From CAWCGU01 sp963838095 (GTDB lineage: Bacteria; Actinomycetota; Thermoleophilia; Solirubrobacterales; 70-9), in contig CAWIPO010000006.1 of the NCBI GenBank assembly GCA_963838095.1, positions 434,001 through 498,000 on the forward strand: DNA of 64,000 nt. Direction: 5' to 3'. Below the pieces are notes generated by a model, which was not told where the DNA came from, did no database searches, and was given only the letters and a program-made list of their open reading frames with translations. The first letter of the stretch is position 1, and every line of letters starts with the position of its first letter. A program made the translations under genes and the position numbers. Of the stretch, positions 1-7,981 are shown piece after piece.

Positions 1-1153
1 GCTCTCCTATTCCGGCGGGGATTACACCGACGACGCCACGTACGCGGGGCTGGCCACCGCGGTGGGGGAGTCCAAGCAGGCAGTCTTTTACCTCGAAATC
101 CCGCCCTCGCTGTTCGCCGAGGTGGTCCGGCGCCTCGGCGACGCGGGACTCACCGAGGGAGCTCGCGTCGTGATCGAGAAGCCGTTCGGCCACGACCTCG
201 AATCTGCCCGCGCGCTCAACGCCGAGCTGCACGAGGTGCTCGACGAGAAGCAGATTCTGCGAATCGATCACTACCTCGGCAAGGAACCGGTGATGGACAT
301 CCTCTACCTGCGCTTCGCGAACGCGATCCTCGAGCCGGTGTGGAATCGCCGCTACGTGAACTCGGTGCAGATCACGATGGCCGAGGACTTCGGCGTCGAG
401 GACCGCGGCAACTTCTACGACCCCGTCGGCACGCTGCGCGACGTGGTCCAGAACCACCTGCTCCAGGTGCTGGCTCTGGTTGCCATGGAGCCGCCGTCTG
501 GGGGGCCGGAGGACCCGGACCCCGTGCGCGACCGCAAGGCCGACCTGTTCCGGGCGATGCCGTCGGCCGACCCGAGTCGCTACGTGCGCGGCCAGTACGC
601 GGGCTACCTGGACGTCGACGGGGTTGCTCCGGACTCGACGACGGAGACCTTTGTCGCCATAGCGCTGGAGATCGACAGTTGGCGCTGGGCAGATGTTCCG
701 TTCTTCCTTCGCGCCGGGAAGTCGTTGCCGGTGAAGACGACGGAGATCCGGGTGGTCTTCGAACGCCCACCGCGGCTGGGAATCGGTGGTCGGATGGTCC
801 CCGACCCGGACGAGTTCATAGTCAGGATCGGGCCGGAGCCCGGAGCCGAGCTGTGCCTGCTGGCCAAGAAGGCGGGCTCCGACGAGCTCCAGCGCGTTCA
901 CCTGGACCTGCTGTTCGAAGCGCAGGGGGGCAAGGAGCCCGAGCCGTACGAGCGCTTGTTGCGCGACGCGCTGATCGGCAACGCCGAGTTATTCCCCGAC
1001 GAGGCCTCGATCGAGGAGACCTGGCGGATCGTCCAGCCGCTGCTCGACGACCCGCCGCCGGTCGAGGTCTACGAGCCGGGAACCTGGGGCCCCGAGCCCG
1101 CGAGCCACCTGCTCCATGGGCATGGAGGCTGGCGCAAGCCGTGGCTCCCCTAG
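1..1153 (+). CDS. zwf: Glucose-6-phosphate dehydrogenase, 5' end outside window
   Basis: Oxidises glucose 6-phosphate to 6-phosphogluconolactone with NADP in the oxidative pentose phosphate pathway. The reading frame is already open at base 2 (LSYSGGDYTDDATY), so the N-terminal Rossmann part lies upstream of the window; the GTG at 62 is internal. The active-site signature RIDHYLGKEPV is at 259-291, with VIEKPFGHDL before it and the family's FLRAGKSLPVKTTEI segment in the C-terminal half (709-753). The C-terminus WGP..A..LL..H..W is typical of the family. It is convergent with the DUF3105 gene, with one base between the stop codons. Confidence 0.97.
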   Translation, partial: LSYSGGDYTDDATYAGLATAVGESKQAVFYLEIPPSLFAEVVRRLGDAGLTEGARVVIEKPFGHDLESARALNAELHEVLDEKQILRIDHYLGKEPVMDILYLRFANAILEPVWNRRYVNSVQITMAEDFGVEDRGNFYDPVGTLRDVVQNHLLQVLALVAMEPPSGGPEDPDPVRDRKADLFRAMPSADPSRYVRGQYAGYLDVDGVAPDSTTETFVAIALEIDSWRWADVPFFLRAGKSLPVKTTEIRVVFERPPRLGIGGRMVPDPDEFIVRIGPEPGAELCLLAKKAGSDELQRVHLDLLFEAQGGKEPEPYERLLRDALIGNAELFPDEASIEETWRIVQPLLDDPPPVEVYEPGTWGPEPASHLLHGHGGWRKPWLP

Positions 1154-1154
1154 G

Positions 1155-1907
1155 TCACAGCGGGACGTTCTCCGGGCCCTGCGAGCGATATGTGTCGCGG
1201 AAGTCGCGAATCACGTCGAGCACCCCCGCGTCATAGCTCGGGCAGCCGGCCATCTGCGTCCACGCGGTGACGGCGACCTCGTACGGCATGGCGTCGTAAG
1301 GGAAGATCAGCATTCCCTGCGGGTCCTCGTCGAACACGCCCTTCAGCGCGAGCTGGTCCTTTTCTGAGAGCTTCGGGTCGTAGAGGATCAGGATCCTTCC
1401 GTGCTCCATTGCGTGCACGAAGTTGATTGGCTCGATCGAATCGGCGTAGGCACCGTCGGCCGCGGGGACGGGGTCGTGGTCCCCGGATGTGGGTGGGCTG
1501 GTCTCGTACTCGGGCGGCTTGTCGTCGGGAGCGAGATGGCCGGCGCCCTCGTCGGTGAGGTCGAGGTTCAGCTCGCACCCGGACTCCTCGGCCGCCGCCG
1601 CCAGATCCCCCAGCGCCAGAGCAGGCGGCGGCGTGCCCTCGCGATCGTCGAAGGCGACACCCCGCGGCGGCGTGCCGCTGTTCAGGTCCACGTGGGCCGC
1701 CTCGGGGAGGTCCCTGCCCTCGAACTCGTCGCTGCTGTCACCGCCACGCAGGAGCAGGATCACCGCCGCGACGAGCACGATTCCTCCCAGCACCCCCGCG
1801 ACTGCGTATCCGAGCACCAGCCGTCTGCGCTGCGCGGCCGCCTCACGCTTCTCGGCCTCCATGCGCTGCTGGCGCCGTGTCTCCTTCTCCTGCTTTTTCG
1901 TCGGCAT
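1155..1907 (-). CDS. DUF3105 membrane-anchored protein
   Basis: Protein of 250 aa with an Arg/Lys/Glu-rich cytoplasmic head (residues 1-28, probably helical), one membrane segment (about 29-53, LVLGYAVAGVLGGIVLVAAV) and an extracytoplasmic DUF3105 domain. The domain shows PPTSGDH, HAMEHGRILILYDP and two acidic stretches. The function of DUF3105 is not established; the conserved His residues could bind metal, which is inference. It follows the paralogous lipoprotein gene by 39 nt and is probably the last gene of the operon that starts with the alpha/beta hydrolase. A TAAGCT box lies 11 nt before the ATG, so a separate promoter is possible. Confidence 0.85.
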   Translation of the reverse strand: MPTKKQEKETRRQQRMEAEKREAAAQRRRLVLGYAVAGVLGGIVLVAAVILLLRGGDSSDEFEGRDLPEAAHVDLNSGTPPRGVAFDDREGTPPPALALGDLAAAAEESGCELNLDLTDEGAGHLAPDDKPPEYETSPPTSGDHDPVPAADGAYADSIEPINFVHAMEHGRILILYDPKLSEKDQLALKGVFDEDPQGMLIFPYDAMPYEVAVTAWTQMAGCPSYDAGVLDVIRDFRDTYRSQGPENVPL

Positions 1908-1946
1908 CTGAGCCGGGCAGCTTAGAGAGCGACGCTTTTCGGCAAC

Positions 1947-2651
1947 CTAAAGCGGAATGTCCTCAGGTCCCTGGCCAAGGAACTCATCGCGGAACGCAGC
2001 GATTGCGAGCAGCGCCTCCGGGCTGTAGCGATCGCAGCCGATCAGGTTCCTCCACGCTGTGGCCGCGACGTCGTAGGGCATGTCCGGGTTGGGAAACAGC
2101 AGCGTGCCCTCGGGATCGAACTCGTACATCGCCCGCAGTGCTCGCTGGTCGCGCTCGTCGAGATCGGGGCTGTACTGGATCGCGACTCGCCCGTGCTCGA
2201 TCGAGTGCAAGACACCTATGGCCGGGGGCGTATCGAGATAGGCGCCATCGGCCGTCGGCACTTCGGAGTGAATGCCGGACGTCGGCGGATTTGTCGCGTA
2301 CTGCGGCGGATCAGCGTCCGGGGGAATGTGGCGTTCGTCCACGGTCAGGCCCATGCCCTCGTCCTTGAGGTCGAGCTGCAGCTCGCACCCGGCAGCTTCG
2401 GCCTCGTCGGCAAGCTCGCCGACGAGGCCGGCATCGTAGGAGCCCCCGGTACGCGTGTCGGGTTCGAGCCCACCGTAGTCGCCGCTGCTCGGGTCGATGT
2501 GGGCGGCCTCGCGGTCGGCCGCATTCGCGGCCACGTCGCTGGTGGTCGTCGTGGTCGTGGTCCCGGTCGTCGTGTCCTCGTCATCCGAGCCGCAGGCCGC
2601 CAGCCCGAGGGCTGCTGCTGCGACCGCAGCGGCGAGCAGCAAAGCGCGCAC
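1947..2651 (-). CDS. DUF3105 lipoprotein, paralogue of the neighbouring gene
   Basis: Protein of 234 aa with a clear lipoprotein signal: hydrophobic stretch followed by the lipobox LAAC (Cys20), then an acidic/Thr-rich linker and the DUF3105 domain (PPTSGIHSEVP, LHSIEHGRVAIQYSP, FPNPDMPYDVAATAW). It shares the domain and the final QGPE(D/N)(I/V)PL with the next gene (1155-1907), but one copy is lipid-anchored and the other is held by a transmembrane helix, so the tandem pair has split its anchoring mode. The ATG is next to the stop of the upstream hydrolase gene (1 nt between), implying co-transcription and coupling. Function unknown. Confidence 0.87.
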   Translation of the reverse strand: MRALLLAAAVAAAALGLAACGSDDEDTTTGTTTTTTTSDVAANAADREAAHIDPSSGDYGGLEPDTRTGGSYDAGLVGELADEAEAAGCELQLDLKDEGMGLTVDERHIPPDADPPQYATNPPTSGIHSEVPTADGAYLDTPPAIGVLHSIEHGRVAIQYSPDLDERDQRALRAMYEFDPEGTLLFPNPDMPYDVAATAWRNLIGCDRYSPEALLAIAAFRDEFLGQGPEDIPL

Positions 2652-2652
2652 C

Positions 2653-3489
2653 TCAGGCCGTCGAGCTCATCGGGTTGACGTCGCTGATCTCTGTCGCGGG
2701 CAGCCAGGCCTCGTTCAGGAACTGGCCGAGCTCGTCGTTCAACCGCCCTGGGTTCAGCCGCCATTCGAGAATCGAGTTCGCCTCGACGAGGCGGGCGTTG
2801 GGCATCTCCTCGACGAGCATGCCCGAGTCGGAGAAGGGATGCAGCGGGTCGGCCGGGTGCCCGATCACCAGCGCCGGCGCCTCGATCACCTCGCGCTCCC
2901 AGCGCGGGGGGCACGATCGACCGAGGAATACCCCTTGGAGGACGTTCAGCGAATCGCCGGGGTCGCGGCGCGACCAGTCGAGGACAAGGTCGAGGAGGTG
3001 AAGCGAGCGGGGGATCCTGCGCGTGAAGGAGGCGACGCCGCGCAGGACCGGGGCGCCGAAGCGCATCCCGACCATGATCGGCGCGAAGATCATTGCCGCG
3101 GCGACGAGCGCGTTGTCAAGCACCGGCATCTCGATGAACAGCCCGCGCACCCGCTTCGGGTGGCGGGAGGCGAACTCGAGCCCCACGTTCGCGCCCAGCG
3201 ACGTCCCGCCGACGACCGCCTGCTCGAGGCCGAGGTGATCGAGCAGCGTCTCCACCATGTCGGCGGAGGCGCTCATCGAGTAGTACGGGAGGTCCGCCGG
3301 CGCGTCCGATTCCCCGTGGCCGAGCAGATCGAGCGTGATCACGCGGTTGCCGCGCGACGCCATCTCAGGAGCAAGGCGGTCGAACATGAGCCGGTTCATC
3401 AGCAGCCCGTGAATCAGGATCAGCACCTGATCGCCGGCGCCGAAATCGTCGTAGACGAGCCGGTGGCCCTCGTGGGTGAAGGACGGCAT
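2653..3489 (-). CDS. Alpha/beta hydrolase
   Basis: 278-aa alpha/beta-hydrolase fold protein. Seen: oxyanion region LILIHGLLMN, the strand VITLDLLGHGESD, and nucleophile elbow GGTSLGAN with Ser in G-x-S-x-G. A late His candidate is less clear: the C-terminal stretch reads ANSILEWRLNPGRLNDEL, so the catalytic His should be checked. No substrate can be assigned. First gene of an operon with the two DUF3105 genes. The ATG is preceded by TAGACT and only 7 nt, fitting a leaderless transcript. Confidence 0.9.
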   Translation of the reverse strand: MPSFTHEGHRLVYDDFGAGDQVLILIHGLLMNRLMFDRLAPEMASRGNRVITLDLLGHGESDAPADLPYYSMSASADMVETLLDHLGLEQAVVGGTSLGANVGLEFASRHPKRVRGLFIEMPVLDNALVAAAMIFAPIMVGMRFGAPVLRGVASFTRRIPRSLHLLDLVLDWSRRDPGDSLNVLQGVFLGRSCPPRWEREVIEAPALVIGHPADPLHPFSDSGMLVEEMPNARLVEANSILEWRLNPGRLNDELGQFLNEAWLPATEISDVNPMSSTA

Positions 3490-3496
3490 CCGGGGG

Positions 3497-3502
3497 AGTC
3501 TA
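3497..3502 (-). promoter_or_regulatory. Likely -10 box (TAGACT) of leaderless hydrolase operon
   Basis: TAGACT read on the minus strand ends 7 nt before the ATG at 3489. A TANNNT box at this distance is the usual layout for leaderless mRNAs in actinobacteria. No Shine-Dalgarno sequence fits in the gap. Inferred from spacing only. Confidence 0.45.
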
Positions 3503-3522
3503 GATACAGGCGGCGTCGGCGC

Positions 3523-4440
3523 TCAGGCGGGCGTCGGCGAGGCCGGGCTCGTCGCCCGCTCCCACGGGCGCGCGACCCGCAGCGCGCCCAGCACCGCGCG
3601 CGTCGCCGGCGCGCGGTTGACGGTGTAGAAGTGGATTCCGGGCGCGCCCGCGGCCAGCAGCTCCTCGCACTGTCGGGTCGCGTAGGCGATCCCAAACTCG
3701 CGCTCGGCCTCCTCCTCGCCGCCGAGCGCCTCGAGCTGCTCGACGATCGGCTCCGGCAGGGTTGCGTCGCAGTTGGCGCAGAAGCGCCGCGCCTGCGCGA
3801 GGTTGAGGATCGGGACCACGCCGGGGATGATCGGGACCTCGATTCCCGCCCGCCGTGCCTCGGCGAGCCAGTCGAAGAACACCTGGTTGTCGAAGAAGAG
3901 CTGCGTGATCAGGAAGCCGGCGCCGCCCTCCACCTTCGTCTTCAGGTAGGCGAGGTCGGCCTCGAGGCTGACGGCCTCCGGGTGGACCTCGGGAAAGCAG
4001 GAGCCGCCGAGCGCGAAGGAGGGGAACCGCTCGGAGATGAAGGCCGCCAGCTCCGCCGCTGAGGAGAGCCCGCCATCGGGACGCTTGAACTCGGTGTCCC
4101 CGGCCGGCGGATCCCCGCGAAGCGCGAGCACGTTCTCGATCCCCGCCGACTCGATGGTGCCGAGGATCTGCTCCAGACCCTCGCGAGTCTCCCCGACGCA
4201 GCTCAGGTGCATCATCGTCTCGAGCTCGAACTCGTTCCGGATCCGGGTTGAGATCTCGACGGTGCCGTCGCGGGTGCTGCCACCGGCCCCGTAGGTGACC
4301 GATACGTAGGTGGGCTCGAGCTCGCGCAGCGCCTCAACGGTCTCGAACAGGTTCGTCATCCCCTCCTCGGTCTTGGGCGGAAAGAACTCGAACGAAAAAA
4401 TCGGCTCAGTCGAGCGCGCGAGAGCGTCGTCGATACGCAT
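3523..4440 (-). CDS. metF: Methylenetetrahydrofolate reductase
   Basis: 305-aa FAD enzyme that reduces 5,10-methylene-THF to 5-methyl-THF for methionine synthesis. Motifs: SFEFFPPKTEEG at the N-terminus, VSVTYGAGGSTRDGT, HLSCVGETREGL, NVLALRGDPPAGD, CFPEVHPEA, and ITQLFFDN; the length is usual for the family. The start MRIDDAL at 4440 is chosen rather than an upstream in-frame ATG, because it fits the family N-terminus and because TACCAT lies 8 nt upstream (leaderless). It stands alone, and no SAM or B12 riboswitch was seen before it. Confidence 0.96.
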   Translation of the reverse strand: MRIDDALARSTEPIFSFEFFPPKTEEGMTNLFETVEALRELEPTYVSVTYGAGGSTRDGTVEISTRIRNEFELETMMHLSCVGETREGLEQILGTIESAGIENVLALRGDPPAGDTEFKRPDGGLSSAAELAAFISERFPSFALGGSCFPEVHPEAVSLEADLAYLKTKVEGGAGFLITQLFFDNQVFFDWLAEARRAGIEVPIIPGVVPILNLAQARRFCANCDATLPEPIVEQLEALGGEEEAEREFGIAYATRQCEELLAAGAPGIHFYTVNRAPATRAVLGALRVARPWERATSPASPTPA

Positions 4441-4448
4441 GGCCGAGG

Positions 4449-4454
4449 ATGGTA
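4449..4454 (-). promoter_or_regulatory. Likely -10 box (TACCAT) of metF
   Basis: TACCAT on the minus strand is 8 nt before the metF ATG, matching the TANNNT plus 6-8 nt pattern seen at other genes in this window. Supports the shorter metF start. Confidence 0.45.
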
Positions 4455-4511
4455 GAGCGGAGCGTGCGCGGCGAATGAACGGCAAGTACCGAGGGGGGCA
4501 CCACGGTGGTC

Positions 4512-4548
4512 TTGCGACTTATTGCCGGTATGCGGCAACAACTCGCAA
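4512..4548 (+). repeat. 37-bp imperfect palindrome, copy 1, containing the start codon
   Basis: Arms TTGCGACTTATTGCCG and CGGCAACAACTCGCAA pair at 14 of 16 positions around a 5-nt centre GTATG. The ATG of the following gene (4530) lies in that centre. A near-identical copy in the same orientation begins one base after the gene's stop codon; the two copies differ only in the two central bases. Confidence 0.9.
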
Positions 4549-5363
4549 GTCCGGATGCGATTGTCGCTCGGATCGCTGCACGGCAACACGGAGTGGTGAC
4601 ATTCGAGCAGTTGCTGGCGGCTGGCGTGTCGCCGAGCGGGATCTCGCGCAGGGTCCGCGCCGGCCGCTTGTTCCGGATCTACCGCGGTGTGTATGCGGTC
4701 GGGCACAGGTCTCTCAGCATCGAGGGAGAGTGGATGGCGGCGGTGCTGGTCTACAAGGACGGAGCCGCGCTCAGCCATCGCAGTGCCGCGGAACTGTGGG
4801 GCTATCTGAAGCCAAGAAGTGGGCCCATCCACGTGACGCTCCACACACTGAGCGGCCGCCAGAAACGCCGAGGGATCTGCCTGCACCACTCTCCCTCGGT
4901 GCTATCCGTTACGACCCGCCACAACGGCATCGCGGTCACCACCCCTGCCCGTACGATCGCCGACCTTCGCCGTGTTGCGAGCGTGGACGAAGTCCGTAGG
5001 GCGATCCGCGAGGCGGAGTTCCACCACCACGACGTCAGCGACGAGCGAGCGAAGGAGGACGCACCAACCCGCAGCTGGCTCGAGCGGCGCTTCCTTCGCA
5101 TGTGCAGGCGGCACAACCTTCCCGCACCGGAGGTCAATGTCCACGTCGGCCCACACGAGGTCGACTTCCTGTGGCGCGATCGCAGGCTGATCGTCGAGAC
5201 CGACGGCTGGGAGGCGCATAGCGGCCGCCAGGCTTTCGAGGACGATCGCGCCAAGGATGCCGAGCTGCGCGCTCTCGGCTTCACCGTGTTGCGCTTCACC
5301 CATCGCCAAGTGACCGAGCGCTGGGAATGGGTAGAGGCCACGGTTCGCGCATTGCTCGCCTGA
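4530..5363 (+). CDS. AbiEi-type winged-helix / DUF559 endonuclease-like protein
   Basis: 277 aa. The N-terminal ~60 residues match the AbiEi antitoxin winged-helix domain (ARIAARQHGVVTFEQLLAAG, then ISRRVRAGRLFRIYRGVYAV). The middle resembles the rest of the AbiEi family (LSHRSAAELWG, ARTIADL). The C-terminus is a DUF559/Vsr-like PD-(D/E)XK nuclease fold: HEVDFLWRDRRLIVETDGW supplies the D and E-x-D candidates, followed by DDRAKDAELRALGFTVLRFT. No AbiEii toxin partner is adjacent. The ATG at 4530 lies in the middle of a 37-bp palindrome and the stop TGA is one base before a second copy, so gene and repeats form one 890-bp unit. A GTG at 4506 is an alternative start but would translate the palindrome. 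The DNA target and role are unknown. Confidence 0.85.
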   Translation: MRQQLASPDAIVARIAARQHGVVTFEQLLAAGVSPSGISRRVRAGRLFRIYRGVYAVGHRSLSIEGEWMAAVLVYKDGAALSHRSAAELWGYLKPRSGPIHVTLHTLSGRQKRRGICLHHSPSVLSVTTRHNGIAVTTPARTIADLRRVASVDEVRRAIREAEFHHHDVSDERAKEDAPTRSWLERRFLRMCRRHNLPAPEVNVHVGPHEVDFLWRDRRLIVETDGWEAHSGRQAFEDDRAKDAELRALGFTVLRFTHRQVTERWEWVEATVRALLA

Positions 5364-5364
5364 G

Positions 5365-5401
5365 TTGCGACTTATTGCCGGTAGTCGGCAACAACTCGCA
5401 A
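5365..5401 (+). repeat. 37-bp imperfect palindrome, copy 2
   Basis: Same arms as copy 1 (4512-4548) and the same orientation, with centre GTAGT instead of GTATG. It starts one base after the stop codon of the DUF559 gene and ends 16 bp before the stop of the convergent acylase gene, so it could also form a terminator-like hairpin, although no T-tract follows. Confidence 0.9.
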
Positions 5402-5417
5402 ACCTGGGACCGAGGGC

Positions 5418-7934
5418 TTAGGGGCCGCTGGCGAAGTTCGAAACGCGTGTTACCTCGAGATCGGGGTCTCGCCGGATCTCGGAGGCGCAGAAGGGGACCG
5501 CGTTCCAGCGCTTGCGTGAGAACGCTCGCGTGTAGTCGTCGGCGTGCGGGGAGCGCGGGTTCTCGGACTGGCTGTAGGTGACGAAGGTGCGCGCATCGAC
5601 CGGACACTGGGCATCAGGCGTGAACGCGACCGCGGTGATGAAGCTGGTGCCGTGGGGGACGTTCGTGTAGCCGCCCTCGCTCGGCCGCCAGCTGGCGCTG
5701 ATCGCGTTGAAGACGCCTAGCCCGCCCGGGCCGCCGTGGATGGGGATCGGCGAGCCGCCGCGGACCTCGTACTGGTAGCCCTGCAGCGGCGCGTCGAAAG
5801 GGATTCCGGCGGCGCGAAGGTCGCTGATTGCAGCCGCCAGGGCCGCGCCGACGAGCGGGCTGGCGGTGTTCAGCCCGCTCGGGGTGTTGACCGGGTCGTT
5901 GGGGTCGAACGGCGTCGTGTAGATCAGCGCGTTGTCGACGCGCTGCGATCCCTGGGTGCCGGTCGGCACTCCTGGCGCCTGACCGAGGAGGTTGGCCGCA
6001 AAACGGCGGAAGAGGATCGCGCCGTTCGAGCTGAGGTTGTCGTGCAGGTCCCACGCCGCGAGCGCGTCACATGCCTCCGGAGGGGTCGCCATCGGACCCG
6101 CTTCTCCGGCCAGCACAGGGGTGGAGCGACAGAAGCTGACGAGCTGGTCGCGCCACAGCTCGCCCGCGTACTGGCGGTTGCCCAGCGCCACCTTGGTGAG
6201 CTGGCGCAGTGAGAAGCGCTTGCCGGGCAGCCCGTCGGTGCCCGCGATCCGCTCCTGGACCTGGATCAGGCCGAGCCGCGTGCGCAGGGTCACCTCGGCA
6301 CCCTCGATGCCGACGATCCGCGGATATCCCGTCAGCGGCTGCTCGGGGTTTGCGATCCAGTGGCTGTCGTTGCCGTTGGTGACGTAGTCGCGGCGGAACA
6401 GGCGGGGCAACTGGGACGCCGGCATCAACCCCGGATACGCGGCGGCCGGGTCCTCGTCCCACCCGCACTCCGAGCGTGAGCCATCGAGCGTCGGAAGGCC
6501 GATCGCGTCGAAGGTGGCGAGGCCGAGCTCGCCGGCGCACTCCCGTGCCTTTGCGTCGCTGACGTTGGGCACCGATCCGTCCATCGAGTAGTAGGCGTTG
6601 CCGCGGCTGTCGGCCGCGATTGAATTCACCCACGGGATCCCCTGGATCGTGCGCCCGATGCGGTCGTACTCGCGCACCGACTGAGCCCGGTTGGTGCGAT
6701 AGAAGTGGTTCAGGTAGCGGAAGTTGGTGGCGTTGACGTCGCCGAGCGCGTAACCCCTCTCCGCCGTCCACGGGAACAGCGGGAGGTTCAGCAGCGAGGT
6801 GATCATCGGCCCGTAGCTGGTGCTGTATAGAGTCCGGCTGCGCTCGCTGAGCTTCCCGTCCTCGCCAAGCGCCTGCACCGTGAGCTCGTCCTTCTCCATC
6901 GGCACGGTCTCGCCGTCGACGACGTAGCTGTAGGGGTCGCCGGATGCGAGCGTGAGCTCGAACGGGGTGAAGCGCCAAGCGGTCGCGACCGTGTGCGACC
7001 AGGCGAGGTTGTCGGTGTGACCGATGTTGATCAGCGGCACGCCGTAGAGAGCGCCGCCCGCGACGTCGACTTTCCCAGGGATCGTGAGATGGGCCTGGTA
7101 GAGCCGCTCGGCTCCGTCCCAGGGGAAGTGGGGGTTGCCGAGCAGCATCCCGCTGCCGGTGCGGGTCGCCTCGGCCCCGAGGCCATAGGCGTTGGATCCG
7201 AGCTCGAGCGGGAACGGGCTCTGCCAGTTGCCCGCCTCGAGATTGGCGATCGCGCCGGCCTGCGCCTCCTGCGCGGCTGAGTCCGAGGCGCCGTCCGCCG
7301 TCGGCGCCGCGGACGCAATCCCGGGAATCGCGACTCCAGAGCTGGCGAGGCTGCCGAGCTGGTAGAAGCGCCGGTAGACGTCGATCTCCTCGATCGGCCG
7401 CACCCATTCCTCACCGCGACAGCGGGGGTCGGGAAGGTTGTCGACGCCGGTCTCGCGCAGGTAATGGTTGTAGCCGGCGACGTACCCGCGCACCCCTCGC
7501 TTCACGGCGGGCATCGGGCCGTTCGGCGGGGCCGCGCGGATCAGCTTCTCGATCACACCCGACTCGTTGATCCGGGTGTAGAAGAAGTCCGAATCGAGGT
7601 TGTTCACCACGCTGCCGTTGCCGGAGAAGGTCCACTCCTCATCGGGACCGAAGTAGAGCGAGCGCTCGCCCGAGACGGTCACGTAGCTATCGGCGATCGT
7701 GCACAGGTTGTCCTCGGCGAACGCGTACGCGAAGCCGAAGGCGAGGCTCTCGATGTTGCCGGCGCGAATGTGCGGGACGCCATACGCGGTGCGGCTGATC
7801 GTCGCCCCCAGCTCGCCGCGCGAGCGCTCGGCCGCGCTGGCGGCCTGCACTTGGCCGCCGAGCACCACGGCAGCGCAGAGCCCGGCAATCAGCCACCCGC
7901 GCGCGGATCGAGTGCGACGCTCCCCAAATCGCAT
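5418..7934 (-). CDS. Penicillin acylase family (Ntn) hydrolase
   Basis: 838-aa secreted N-terminal-nucleophile amidohydrolase of the penicillin G acylase / aculeacin acylase / PvdQ group, which cleaves amide bonds of acylated small molecules. Seen: signal peptide (residues ~13-34), alpha-chain motif YGVPHI, a spacer, then G|SNAYGLG with the nucleophile Ser247 that becomes the N-terminus of the beta chain after self-cleavage, NPHFPW, NGNDSHW, and the late region GGPGGLGVFNA. The start MRFGERRTR at 7934 gives a signal peptide; longer in-frame starts would overlap the cupin gene. It lies 47 nt downstream of the cupin gene in the GMC-cupin-acylase operon. The substrate is not predictable; acyl-homoserine lactones or lipopeptides are family options. 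Confidence 0.93.
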   Translation of the reverse strand: MRFGERRTRSARGWLIAGLCAAVVLGGQVQAASAAERSRGELGATISRTAYGVPHIRAGNIESLAFGFAYAFAEDNLCTIADSYVTVSGERSLYFGPDEEWTFSGNGSVVNNLDSDFFYTRINESGVIEKLIRAAPPNGPMPAVKRGVRGYVAGYNHYLRETGVDNLPDPRCRGEEWVRPIEEIDVYRRFYQLGSLASSGVAIPGIASAAPTADGASDSAAQEAQAGAIANLEAGNWQSPFPLELGSNAYGLGAEATRTGSGMLLGNPHFPWDGAERLYQAHLTIPGKVDVAGGALYGVPLINIGHTDNLAWSHTVATAWRFTPFELTLASGDPYSYVVDGETVPMEKDELTVQALGEDGKLSERSRTLYSTSYGPMITSLLNLPLFPWTAERGYALGDVNATNFRYLNHFYRTNRAQSVREYDRIGRTIQGIPWVNSIAADSRGNAYYSMDGSVPNVSDAKARECAGELGLATFDAIGLPTLDGSRSECGWDEDPAAAYPGLMPASQLPRLFRRDYVTNGNDSHWIANPEQPLTGYPRIVGIEGAEVTLRTRLGLIQVQERIAGTDGLPGKRFSLRQLTKVALGNRQYAGELWRDQLVSFCRSTPVLAGEAGPMATPPEACDALAAWDLHDNLSSNGAILFRRFAANLLGQAPGVPTGTQGSQRVDNALIYTTPFDPNDPVNTPSGLNTASPLVGAALAAAISDLRAAGIPFDAPLQGYQYEVRGGSPIPIHGGPGGLGVFNAISASWRPSEGGYTNVPHGTSFITAVAFTPDAQCPVDARTFVTYSQSENPRSPHADDYTRAFSRKRWNAVPFCASEIRRDPDLEVTRVSNFASGP

Positions 7935-7981
7935 GGCGCCAAGCGTAGGGTCTGGCGCGCCAGGAAGCGCCGTTAAGTGCC

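Noticed and set aside
2497..4062. Long plus-strand reading frame of 521 codons
   Set aside because: It lies opposite the alpha/beta hydrolase and metF, which have clear motifs. High-GC coding DNA opens long false frames on the other strand; its composition (Arg/Gly/Ala/Asp-rich, no motif) is typical of that.
4512..5401. Reading the DUF559 unit as a standard type IV toxin-antitoxin system
   Set aside because: No AbiEii-type nucleotidyltransferase gene is next to it. The neighbours are metF and an acylase.
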